Shown here piece after piece: positions 1-7,208 of a stretch of DNA of 33,772 bases. The stretch spans positions 1-33,772 of the forward strand of contig JAKAWJ010000022.1 in the NCBI GenBank assembly GCA_021817005.1, in the 5' to 3' direction. The stretch is from an archaeon. Its GTDB lineage: Archaea > Thermoproteota > Thermoprotei_A > Marsarchaeales > Marsarchaeaceae. How positions within the stretch are numbered: position 1 is the stretch's first letter; every line of letters starts with the position of its first letter. The position numbers were made by a program, and so were the translations under genes. The notes below the pieces were generated by a model. It did no database searches. It was not told the origin of the DNA and was given only the letters and a program-made list of their open reading frames with translations.

Positions 1-231
1 CTTCTCTGTGAGCACGTACCTGTCGTAACCCACGCGCTGCAGGTGACCTCCGTCCACGAGGTTGAGCAGGAAGCTTTCGCTGCGCTTCGAGCGCTTGTGA
101 AGCGAATAGAGCCTGCGTATGTCCTGGTTGCACACGTAACCCTTCTTTTTTGCCTCGGCCATGACCACGATTGCCCGCACGCTCAGGTTCAGGAAGTCGA
201 ATTTGTGGCCGGTCTGCATGGTCTGCAACAT
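1..231 (-). CDS. Partial winged-helix-like protein, cut by left edge
   Basis: Reading the minus strand from ATG at 231 gives 77 uninterrupted codons that run off the window. The protein begins MLQTMQTGHKFDFLNLS and contains a helix-rich stretch (VRAIVVMAEAKKKGYV), then CNQDIRRLYSLHKRS, then LVDGGHLQRVGYDRYVLTEK. This resembles a winged-helix fold: three helices, then a beta-wing ending in YVLTEKG-like residues. A DNA-binding role is inferred from that pattern, not from a recognised family. There is no Shine-Dalgarno sequence. An in-frame TAA lies about 36 nt upstream of the ATG, so the start cannot be far off. An AT-rich 'cataaac' about 30-35 nt upstream may be the promoter. The C-terminal part is missing. 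Confidence 0.55.
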   Translation of the reverse strand, partial: MLQTMQTGHKFDFLNLSVRAIVVMAEAKKKGYVCNQDIRRLYSLHKRSKRSESFLLNLVDGGHLQRVGYDRYVLTEK

Positions 232-830
232 TTTCTTGTCAAGTGTCCAAAGCCGCAGGATTGTTTATGCCGCGGGTTTCTAGAGGAGAGATAAGGGATG
301 TTTAAAGAGCCTCCAACGGGTTTTTGAAGAAGTAGGTAAATTTTGTGCGGAATAGTCGGTATCCCATCCCCCCTCACATCTACCAAGGGGCTGAGTAGAA
401 GTCGTTCAACACATTTGAACACTCTTCCTCACATTGAGAGGCGTAATACTCCACTCGCGGCAACTGTCAATCAGAAAGACGAATGGCGATATCGAGCGTA
501 ACGCGCCGTCCCCATCGGGGTAGAATGATAACAGCCCAAATCAAATATTTTGATTTGAATTGATGTATCATCGGCCCATAGTCTGCAGCACGAGCGAGCG
601 GCGGGCATTACACGCCTCTGTAGACTGTTACCGCTAATCAGCAGGGCTACCCAGACGCTTAGACTAGGCGGGCTGTCACTAGCCCTCAGTTGGTATCGCG
701 TTTCGAAAGAGTCAACCACAGGAACGCGGGGGGCTCACGACATCATTATGGACGGACGCTTACCACATTCCAGAAGGTCTCAGGAAAGGGCCAAATCCTA
801 AATGGTTCCGGTTGGAGGCTTGGCAGACCC
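232..830. other. Long intergenic region with one palindrome
   Basis: I see no convincing gene in these 600 bases. The open frames on both strands lack coding character. An in-frame upward extension of the permease ORF to TTG 690 is possible but looks non-coding. The only clear structure is the AT-rich palindrome at 537-557. A TATA-like 'cctaaatgg' near 796-804 could serve the permease start at 831. Confidence 0.5.
537..557. repeat. 21-bp AT-rich perfect palindrome
   Basis: The arms CAAATCAAA and TTTGATTTG are exact reverse complements around a 3-nt spacer (tat). The site is about 300 bp from either flanking start codon, so it is not in a usual archaeal operator position. It could be a regulator or nucleoid-protein site, or a remnant. 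Confidence 0.6.
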
Positions 831-1895
831 ATGTTCGGGGATGAATCTATGCTATTGAGCGGCGCGCTCGGAGCCGTCATCAGCAGGTTTGACCCGAATG
901 TTTACATTTCGCTCGCACTGCTCTTTGGAGTCGCTGCTCAGTTTCGCTCTATGGGTGGATATAGCCTGTTCAGATACGTATTGTCTCGCCTGAGCATGTC
1001 TCTTGGGGTTGTTTACGCTGTTGCGCTTGTCTCGGCCGTACTTTCCCCATTTATACTAAACGATGTTGTGATTCTCATCCTTACCCCGGTTCTCGCAAGG
1101 TTCTGTTCAGAGCACTCGCTTGACCCCGCGCCCCTGCTCGTCGCCGAAATCACGTTTACAAACATTGCGAGTTCACTTACGCCATTTGGTAATCCGCAGA
1201 ATATATTACTCTGGCTAGAGAGCGGGCTCGCTCCTTCGAAATTTGTGCAGCTCACTTGGATGCCACTCGCCGCATCCTCCGTGATAGCCCTAGTCATGCT
1301 TTACCCTGTTCGTCGAGTGCCAGGAAGTTTGGTAGAAAGCCCAACACCCAGAGTGGATTGGAGGCCGGTCGCCTATCTCACCTTCGTTGCCCTGACTATA
1401 TTCGTGAGCACACCTCTCGGGATTAGCGATAGCATAGCACTCGCTGTTGCGTTTGTGGGTGGATTCGTCTTCAACGCTCACAGACTGGTGAGTGTGGCCG
1501 TCGAATTCGATCTCAAATCAATGCTGATTCTCTATGTTTTTGTGGCTGCTGTCACGGCTGGTGGGCTGATTTTATCGGGCTTTCTGCACCCCTTTGTAAC
1601 CAAGGCGGCTGCAGGCACCCAGCCCTATTCCGCGCTTTTCGTGCTTGGGGTCTCCAATTTGATAAGCAATGTCCCTGCAACTCAGCTCCTGCTTACAGTA
1701 GGGACAGTTCCGCACTTGGTCGCTCCCAAAATAGCGGTTGAGGCCGGTCTGGCCGGGAATATAGACCCTGTCGGATCTTTCGCAAATCTGCTGGCGCTAT
1801 CTATTGCAAGGTCGGAAAAACTCAGAATCAAAAGGGCTATTCTGCTCCAGCTGATTGTCGGGCTCGTGACCTACATTCCTGCGGTATTCGTTTGA
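831..1895 (+). CDS. ArsB/NhaD-type (ion transporter superfamily) permease
   Basis: Polytopic membrane protein of the ArsB/CitM/NhaD ion-transporter superfamily, with roughly 9-10 hydrophobic segments over 355 residues. The family hairpin motifs are visible: FILNDVVILILTPVLARFC, then SSLTPFGNPQNILLW in the first half, and SNLISNVPATQLLL in the second half, the usual inverted-repeat arrangement. Family members export arsenite or exchange Na+/H+ or organic anions; the substrate cannot be told here, and no arsR or arsC lies beside it. An in-frame TTG at 690 would add 47 weakly coding residues. ATG 831 is preferred because it has GGAGG about 12 nt upstream and a TATA-like sequence near 800. The protein is somewhat shorter than typical ArsB (about 430 residues). 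Confidence 0.85.
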   Translation: MFGDESMLLSGALGAVISRFDPNVYISLALLFGVAAQFRSMGGYSLFRYVLSRLSMSLGVVYAVALVSAVLSPFILNDVVILILTPVLARFCSEHSLDPAPLLVAEITFTNIASSLTPFGNPQNILLWLESGLAPSKFVQLTWMPLAASSVIALVMLYPVRRVPGSLVESPTPRVDWRPVAYLTFVALTIFVSTPLGISDSIALAVAFVGGFVFNAHRLVSVAVEFDLKSMLILYVFVAAVTAGGLILSGFLHPFVTKAAAGTQPYSALFVLGVSNLISNVPATQLLLTVGTVPHLVAPKIAVEAGLAGNIDPVGSFANLLALSIARSEKLRIKRAILLQLIVGLVTYIPAVFV

Positions 1896-1927
1896 GCCAA
1901 AACACACAATGCCCACTGCCATTCCAG

Positions 1928-2269
1928 CTAACTCGTTGCTTTTAGAGCCGCAAATTTCGGTCCCTGCACAAGCTCATTGATTTTTTCTTTTGTCGCCCAT
2001 ACGCCTTCTCTTTGACCCGTTAGAACATGTTCGATTGAGCCATCTGAATATTCAAAGAAAACCTGGGGGATAAGGTAGTTTGGGGACCAATCGCCATGCT
2101 TCTTTACGATTTCATCAGCCAGCCTTTCCTGGGCAGGATCATCTATATTGTAGGTCTGGAACACTGCTCCCAACTCCTGCGCAGCCCGTTCCATTGCTTC
2201 GACTGTGGTGGGCACACAATGGGGGCACCAGTCGGCCATTACCACGATAATCTTTGAAACTTTGGCCAT
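1928..2269 (-). CDS. Thioredoxin/glutaredoxin-fold protein (CPHC)
   Basis: A 113-residue protein with a single thioredoxin fold. A beta strand (KIIVVMADW) leads straight into the CPHC active site (residues 15-18), followed by a helix (VEAMERAAQELG), a second strand with NIDDP, and a later cis-Pro-like IPQVFF segment before the last strands. CPHC is the DsbA-type redox dipeptide, but the small size and lack of a signal peptide fit a cytosolic glutaredoxin-like thiol reductase or sensor. The ATG at 2269 has an AT-rich box (ctatttac on the minus strand) about 20 nt upstream, so it is probably nearly leaderless. It is convergent with the permease and co-oriented with the flavin reductase 54 bp upstream. 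A shared redox role is inference. Confidence 0.85.
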   Translation of the reverse strand: MAKVSKIIVVMADWCPHCVPTTVEAMERAAQELGAVFQTYNIDDPAQERLADEIVKKHGDWSPNYLIPQVFFEYSDGSIEHVLTGQREGVWATKEKINELVQGPKFAALKATS

Positions 2270-2323
2270 CGACTCTCAGCCAAGTAAATAGAGAGGACAC
2301 CGACAAATAAGTTGAGCAGGGAT

Positions 2324-2893
2324 TCAACTCTGCTTGCGCTCAATTCGGGCATAGTTTCTGTCAAAGTAGATCAACGGCCAGACGCTGGGAAGTCGCGCCT
2401 CCCCCAGCGCTGTCCCGCTAGCTGTGGCGTCGACCACCCTTCCAATCACTACGACATGGTCTCCTGCCTCCACAACTTTTTCGACTACGCAGTCAACAGT
2501 AGCTAACGCGCTGTTCAGCAGGGGGTTTCCGGTGGATCCCAACCTATAATCCAGCCCCCGAAAACGCTCTTCGGAAGTCTTCGTGGGGTCAGCAAATCTT
2601 CTCGCTAGCTCTTCCCCCTCTTCATTCAGCACATTCACAGCGAAGGACCCGCTCTTAGCAAGATACTTCATGGTCCTTCCGTCCTTCGAAAGTGCTACTA
2701 GCACCAGTCTCGGAGAAAGCGACAGGCTGCAAAATGCCTGAACCGTCGACCCGTGCATCAGCCCTCTCTCGTGAGTGGTAACTATCGTTACTCCGGTAGC
2801 GAAGAGCGCCATGGCGGACTTGAAATCCCAATCCGACCCTGCGGGTGTTACCTGATCGGGCGCGGGGGTTCCTGCCTTTTCATCTCCGCTCAT
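2324..2893 (-). CDS. Flavin reductase domain protein (HpaC/RutF-like)
   Basis: A 189-residue FMN-binding split-barrel protein of the flavin reductase-like family, which passes electrons from NAD(P)H to free flavin for two-component monooxygenases. Family marks are FATGVTIVTTHERGLMHGSTVQAFCSLSL near the N-terminus (flavin-binding strand and loop), LVLVALSKDGRTMKYL, SGSFAVNVLNEEGEELARRFA, and a late GDHVVVIGRVVDA segment. The first 25 residues are Pro/Ala/Gly-rich and probably disordered. ATG 2893 is preceded by a TATA-like element at 2920-2927 and a perfect palindrome at 2900-2916 that overlaps the expected transcription start, so repression at this promoter is likely. No partner monooxygenase gene is in the window. 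Confidence 0.88.
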   Translation of the reverse strand: MSGDEKAGTPAPDQVTPAGSDWDFKSAMALFATGVTIVTTHERGLMHGSTVQAFCSLSLSPRLVLVALSKDGRTMKYLAKSGSFAVNVLNEEGEELARRFADPTKTSEERFRGLDYRLGSTGNPLLNSALATVDCVVEKVVEAGDHVVVIGRVVDATASGTALGEARLPSVWPLIYFDRNYARIERKQS

Positions 2894-2899
2894 TTTCTT

Positions 2900-2927
2900 C
2901 TACGCAACCTGCGTAGGTAGAATAAAG
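2900..2927 (-). promoter_or_regulatory. Promoter with 17-bp palindromic operator
   Basis: CTACGCA and TGCGTAG are perfect 7-bp inverted arms around ACC at 2900-2916. They lie between the TATA-like GAATAAAG (2920-2927, reading CTTTATTC on the minus strand) and the flavin reductase ATG at 2893. In archaea, dimeric repressors commonly bind just downstream of TATA and block polymerase recruitment; that mode is inferred here. Confidence 0.65.
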
Positions 2928-3150
2928 CTGCTCGGTAGTGAAACTTTCGACACCTATTTGACCGAGCCTTGAGCATCTGACTCAGACTACACGCCTGCAG
3001 CCACGCGAGACGGGCGCAGACTCCGTAGCCCGGAGCTTCCTAGCGCCAGTAGCTATATCACTTTGCTCGGAGAGCAGCCACCACATGTTACCAACGAGCC
3101 TGAGTGGTAGCTGGTTGTCAACATCCTCATGGATGTAGTGGGGGTAAGTG

Positions 3151-3158
3151 CTTTTAAC
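3151..3158 (+). promoter_or_regulatory. TATA-like box of the ureohydrolase-fold gene
   Basis: CTTTTAAC is centred about 25 nt before GTG 3179, the spacing expected for a leaderless archaeal transcript. It supports that GTG as the start. Confidence 0.5.
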
Positions 3159-3178
3159 CATGGTCTTCTCCTTCAGGT

Positions 3179-4090
3179 GTGGCCTACATCAGGAAGAGCT
3201 CATACAAATTCATCAAGGACCCCGGAGACATCCGGATTGGGGAAATCCTTCAAACTGGCGGAGGAAGAGTTGACGTCGGCATTCTTGGAGTGCCTTGGGA
3301 CGGCGCGACCGGAACTAGGCCAGGAAGCAGAGCTGCACCATCGAAATTGCGCCAGATGTTATTCACATCCACATATCTCGGGGGGAACACTTTTCGGGAC
3401 TTTGGCGACGTCGACGCTGTGGTTGGAGCGCACGAGGAAACTTGGAGAAGAGTAGCTGAAAGCGTCCGCACTTTTCTTCAGGAAGTGAATCGACTGGTCG
3501 TACTCGGAGGTGATAGCACTTGCTCATACTCGTCGTTCAGGGGTCTCCGAGCGACCGAGAAGGGAGGACTGACCTACGTCATGATGGACGCCCATCCCGA
3601 CCTGCGGGAGGTCGAGGAGGGGCTCACGAGCGGACTGGCCTCCAGGTGGATAAGAGAGACAGATGAGGAGTGCAGAATGTTTATTGTAGGTGTCAGGAGA
3701 CGCTCGAACGCACCCTACTTGTTTGAGAACGCGAAAAAACTGAACGTAACCGTAATCACGATGGATGACATCGAAACCAGAGGAGTCAGGGACATTGCTG
3801 ACCAGATTGCAGATGAGTCAACCGCTCGGGCTGCCCAGCTCAGTTTCAATCCAGATGTGCTAGACCCGGCCTTTGCGCCCGGAGTGAACAGCATATCTGC
3901 AGGCGGCCTCACTACTAGAGAAGCCACCGCTTTTATGTCGAGAGTGAGCGAGAAGGTAAAGCTTCGTATCCTAGATATTGTGGAATATACCCCAGCCTAT
4001 GACCACGCTGACATCACCGCGGCAGCTTGCGCTGCCGCAATTTCGGCCGTAATTTGGCCCGCCGGGGCTCCTGTCATGAGTGGCGGGTAG
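3179..4090 (+). CDS. Arginase/agmatinase-fold protein with altered metal site
   Basis: A 303-residue protein spanning the whole ureohydrolase (arginase/agmatinase/formiminoglutamase) fold. The landmark motifs are GILGVPWDGATGTRPGSRAAP (residues 35-54), GGDST (110-114), MMDAHPD (135-141), SFNPDVLDPAFAPG (222-235) and DIVEYTPAYD (266-275). Active enzymes bind two Mn ions using GGDH, DAHxD and SxDxD. Here the GGDH histidine is Ser113 and the first Asp of SxDxD is Asn224, while Asp137, His139, Asp141, Asp226 and the conserved Glu269 remain. The di-metal centre is therefore probably incomplete, so the protein may be a divergent hydrolase, a mononuclear enzyme or a non-catalytic relative. The start is GTG with a TATA box at the leaderless distance. 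It is monocistronic by spacing. Confidence 0.85.
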   Translation: MAYIRKSSYKFIKDPGDIRIGEILQTGGGRVDVGILGVPWDGATGTRPGSRAAPSKLRQMLFTSTYLGGNTFRDFGDVDAVVGAHEETWRRVAESVRTFLQEVNRLVVLGGDSTCSYSSFRGLRATEKGGLTYVMMDAHPDLREVEEGLTSGLASRWIRETDEECRMFIVGVRRRSNAPYLFENAKKLNVTVITMDDIETRGVRDIADQIADESTARAAQLSFNPDVLDPAFAPGVNSISAGGLTTREATAFMSRVSEKVKLRILDIVEYTPAYDHADITAAACAAAISAVIWPAGAPVMSGG

Positions 4091-4119
4091 CCAAATTAGG
4101 GGAACTTCTGATTGTATAA

Positions 4120-4142
4120 TTCAAACTGCATAGTTCAAACTG
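4120..4142. repeat. Short direct repeat upstream of herA
   Basis: TTCAAACTG occurs twice (4120-4128 and 4134-4142), separated by 5 nt and overlapping a TATA-like 'tgtataat' region. It could be a regulator site for the repair operon, or chance. Confidence 0.35.
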
Positions 4143-4191
4143 ATAGACTCTCTCAGTCGCGCCGCCACCTTCTGCGACTTCTGGAAATATC

Positions 4192-5964
4192 ATGAACTCA
4201 TTTCAAGAGCGGGTTGCTACTTATTGCCAATTGCCGATTGCCGATTGCCGATTGCCGGTCGTATCGTGGGAAGGCAGGAATTCAAATGACGAAGCTTGGA
4301 TTTATCCAGGGCTACACCTTCCTCCAGCGGGCAGGTACTTCGGCAAGAGTTTTAATACCGTCTCTCAAGGTGGCATCTGGCCTAAGGATTTGACGCTCAG
4401 GGTATATGGCGGGGATGCTCAGGAGGTGCTCGCAGTGCCTAGCACAGGCGTGCGTCTTGGAGAGCTTTACGTAACTAGGCTGCCCGGAGGTTGTGTCCTG
4501 CTCAAGGTGATTGGTTACGAATATGTCTCTTCCGTGCACGAACAGTTTCTCGCAGAGATGAGTAAGGAGGACCTCGGCGCTACGCCTTTCAGATTGAGCT
4601 ACTCTGGTTCCCCGACCACGCTTGTTGCCAGACTCAAGCCGTTGGTGCAGTGGGAAGGGGGAAGGATGCACCCTGTTCGTGAATGCCTGGCTATTGGCAC
4701 TGAACTAGTTTCCCCTTCCACGTCGGATCTTGAATTTATCAGCAAGAAGGAGGGAATCGATTTCGGAAATATCAGAAGCGGCTATCAGGTGCTACCCGTC
4801 CATTTGAAGCTTGACCCGGAAAAAGTGATATCCGGGCATGTGCTTATTGCCGCGACCACCGGTCGCGGAAAAAGCAATCTTCTCAAGACCCTTTTATGGT
4901 CACTCATGAATTTCCCCGCTGTGGGGGTGGTTGTGATGGACCCGCACAGGGAATATTTTGAGATACTCAATCGCCACCCAAATTCGAGCTCTATGCTTGT
5001 CTCCTTTAGCCCGAATCCCTCCCAAGGAGAAGTCAAACTCGTGATCAGTACGGAGCTGATTCGTCCAAACCATTTATCTGGAGTGGTAAACCTGACAGAG
5101 GCACAGGAAAGAGAAGCCGACCTTCTTTACAGGCAGCCGAAATCGGCTGGCGAAGACGTTGAAGCCAGTGCCGAGACCAGAATTTCGCGCGGTTACGGCA
5201 AAAAATGGATCGAAGCGTTGGTGAGCGGTGAAGCCACGGAGACACTGGGAAAGGAAGACAGTGCGGCGGCAATCTCTCGCTATACGCTTTCAAGAAAACT
5301 GAGCAGAGTGCTCTCCCTCGACCAGGGTTCCTCGGAAGGCTACGGAGTATTCCGCATACCTAGTTCGACCTCTCGAGGCGACCTAACTGGGGAGCACTTC
5401 ATAAAGCACGTGCTCGACGCGGTGGGTGAAAAGAAAATAGTAGTGATTGATACAAGCACACTTTCGGAAGAGGCGGAACTATTGATAGGAAACATGGTAA
5501 GCGCATCTTTGCTTTATGAACGGATGTCCAAGAAACAGCGGGGCGAGAAACTCACGCCAGCCGCCGTAGTTCTGGAAGAAGCGCCCAGGGTCTTGAGCTC
5601 CGATTCGGCGCCAAATGCCTATATGCGCATAGCGCGTGAAGGAAGAAAGTTTTCAGTGGGACTTATTGCCGTAACCCAGATAATCAGCGTCATCCCTGAA
5701 GATATTCTCGCAAATCTGAATACCAAAGTCTATCTGGGAATGGCGAGTGGAAAGGAGAGACGCGCTGCGGTGGATAATGCTCTGAGCGATATGTCCTCGG
5801 AAGATGAGGAGCTGGTTCGGTTGGATGCGGGAGAGGCCATAGTAACGAGCTCAGTCCTAGGCTTTGCCGTTCCTGTGAAAGTGCAGCTAGTGGATGAACT
5901 TATGGCCGCGGGTTCCAAGGAAAACATCCGCGCTATGTTTCCTGGCGAAAGGTTTCCTGAGTGA
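4192..5964 (+). CDS. herA: HerA bipolar DNA translocase (FtsK/VirB4-like ATPase)
   Basis: HerA is a hexameric DNA pump that works with NurA and Mre11-Rad50 in end resection. The protein has an N-terminal HAS-barrel region (about residues 67-120, with VRLGELYVTRLPGG), Walker A ATTGRGKSN (near 222-230, with Arg where Ser is usual), Walker B VVVMDPHREY (near 246-255) and a late LIAVTQI sensor (near 490) followed by KERRAAVD. The stop overlaps the mre11 GTG by GTGA. The start is unsettled. ATG 4192 gives 590 residues, but the first 66 codons look poorly coding and hold the heptamer array. TTG 4390 begins right at the HAS barrel and has a TATA-like TTTTAATA near 4344-4351, so the shorter 524-residue form, closer to usual HerA length, may be the real one. 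Confidence 0.93.
   Translation: MNSFQERVATYCQLPIADCRLPVVSWEGRNSNDEAWIYPGLHLPPAGRYFGKSFNTVSQGGIWPKDLTLRVYGGDAQEVLAVPSTGVRLGELYVTRLPGGCVLLKVIGYEYVSSVHEQFLAEMSKEDLGATPFRLSYSGSPTTLVARLKPLVQWEGGRMHPVRECLAIGTELVSPSTSDLEFISKKEGIDFGNIRSGYQVLPVHLKLDPEKVISGHVLIAATTGRGKSNLLKTLLWSLMNFPAVGVVVMDPHREYFEILNRHPNSSSMLVSFSPNPSQGEVKLVISTELIRPNHLSGVVNLTEAQEREADLLYRQPKSAGEDVEASAETRISRGYGKKWIEALVSGEATETLGKEDSAAAISRYTLSRKLSRVLSLDQGSSEGYGVFRIPSSTSRGDLTGEHFIKHVLDAVGEKKIVVIDTSTLSEEAELLIGNMVSASLLYERMSKKQRGEKLTPAAVVLEEAPRVLSSDSAPNAYMRIAREGRKFSVGLIAVTQIISVIPEDILANLNTKVYLGMASGKERRAAVDNALSDMSSEDEELVRLDAGEAIVTSSVLGFAVPVKVQLVDELMAAGSKENIRAMFPGERFPE
4223..4257 (+). repeat. Tandem heptamer (ATTGCCR)5
   Basis: There are five head-to-tail copies of a 7-nt unit: ATTGCCA once, then ATTGCCG four times. 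The array lies in the first codons of the longest herA reading frame. Because 7 is not a multiple of 3, gain or loss of one unit would shift the frame if this stretch is translated. Confidence 0.9.
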
Positions 5965-7208
5965 CAAGATTGACATCCACTGAATCTTCTGGAGACGGCA
6001 AAGTCAGATTTGCTCACGCCTCAGACCTCCATATTGGGGGAGTAACCGAGCCAGGTCTCAAGAGAAGAGAGAAACAGGCAGTCCAGCAGTTTGTGGATAG
6101 CTGCTTGGAAGAAAAGGTCGAATTTATCGTAATTTCTGGAGATTTGTTTGATACAAACATTCCTCCTATGCCCCAGGCAGTAATGGTGGCGCAGGAGTTC
6201 AGGAGACTAAAAGAATCCGGAGCCAGGATTTATACGATATATGGAAGCCATGACTTCTCGCCCACCCATCACTCTCTCATCGAAGTTCTCGAAGCGGATG
6301 GACTCTTGAGAGTGATATCGGAGCCAGTTCAGGATGAGAGCGGTGTCTGGTTGAACGGCATCCATGGGCTTGCGGGCGCAAAGGAGGTTTCCGCGTTCAG
6401 GAATTTCTCCGAGAAGCTAGCCCTAACCGGCACCGGGAACAAGAGGTCTGTTTTTGCATTCCATACTGCTTTGCTCGAGGCCGACATGGTCAGGCAGGAG
6501 CAGGCCATCCCAGTCAGCCTGCTTCCGAGAGGTTACTCCTATTACGCCGCGGGACACCTACATGAGCGACTTGAATTCAAATCGCTAGAGGGCGCTCCTG
6601 TAAACTATCCCGGGCCGCTGTTCTTGGGATGGGGGGCGGGTGACCTCGAGCGCTACTTTAAGGAGGGCGCCACAGGGTTCTACATTGTTGAGATTGATGA
6701 GGAAGGAAGAGCCACTTTCGAGTACAAGCCGGTGCGGGCCATATCCGGCTGCCTGCTAGAGATTGGAGCAGAGGGAGCCGACGCAAGGGAGTTTGCCGCG
6801 CACGTATCCGAGCAGCTTTCACAGACAGCCCAGAAACATGGAAGAGGCTCTCTAATCATGCTGAAACTCACGGGCGAGTTGCGCGCGGGTCGCAGAGAAA
6901 CCGTTACTGTCGCGATCGAAAAAGTGAAAAAGAGATACCCTGACATCGATTTCAAGGTAAACGACAGAGCACTAACCGACCCGGAAGAGGTGGTGGTGGA
7001 ACAGGGTGAGGACCTTGAAGAACGAGCCTTCCAGAAGCTCGCGAAGATGTTTCCGGGTGAAGTGAGCTCGGACTACATACTCAAGCTAATAGAGTCGCTA
7101 GGGACGGAAAAGCAGCCCGGCGAAAGCAGGGCGGATTACAACGCACGCATTTTGGCAGCGGTTGACCAGCTCCTTTCCGAGAAACTTGGAGACTCGGTGA
7201 AAACTTGA
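5961..7208 (+). CDS. mre11: Mre11 nuclease
   Basis: Metallophosphoesterase nuclease of the Mre11-Rad50 complex, which opens and resects double-strand breaks. The phosphoesterase motifs appear in order: SDLHIGG (Asp22, His24), ISGDLFDTN (Asp61), YGSHDFSP (95-98), AFHTALLEA (about residue 168) and AAGHLHE (about 196-200). The third motif is normally GNHD; Ser96 stands where the catalytic Asn usually is, a change I verified in the codons. At 415 residues it has the usual archaeal length, with a C-terminal segment rich in charged helices for Rad50 binding. The GTG start overlaps the herA stop (GTGA), and its stop overlaps the rad50 TTG (TTGA), so the three are translationally coupled in one transcript. 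Confidence 0.95.
   Translation: MTRLTSTESSGDGKVRFAHASDLHIGGVTEPGLKRREKQAVQQFVDSCLEEKVEFIVISGDLFDTNIPPMPQAVMVAQEFRRLKESGARIYTIYGSHDFSPTHHSLIEVLEADGLLRVISEPVQDESGVWLNGIHGLAGAKEVSAFRNFSEKLALTGTGNKRSVFAFHTALLEADMVRQEQAIPVSLLPRGYSYYAAGHLHERLEFKSLEGAPVNYPGPLFLGWGAGDLERYFKEGATGFYIVEIDEEGRATFEYKPVRAISGCLLEIGAEGADAREFAAHVSEQLSQTAQKHGRGSLIMLKLTGELRAGRRETVTVAIEKVKKRYPDIDFKVNDRALTDPEEVVVEQGEDLEERAFQKLAKMFPGEVSSDYILKLIESLGTEKQPGESRADYNARILAAVDQLLSEKLGDSVKT

Noticed and set aside
690-830. 47-codon N-terminal extension of the permease from TTG 690
   Set aside because: It is hydrophilic and poorly coding, with no RBS. ATG 831 has GGAGG and a TATA-like box.
3129-3455. 108-codon ORF overlapping the ureohydrolase-fold gene in another frame
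   Set aside because: The alternative frame encodes all ureohydrolase motifs and has a correctly placed TATA box.
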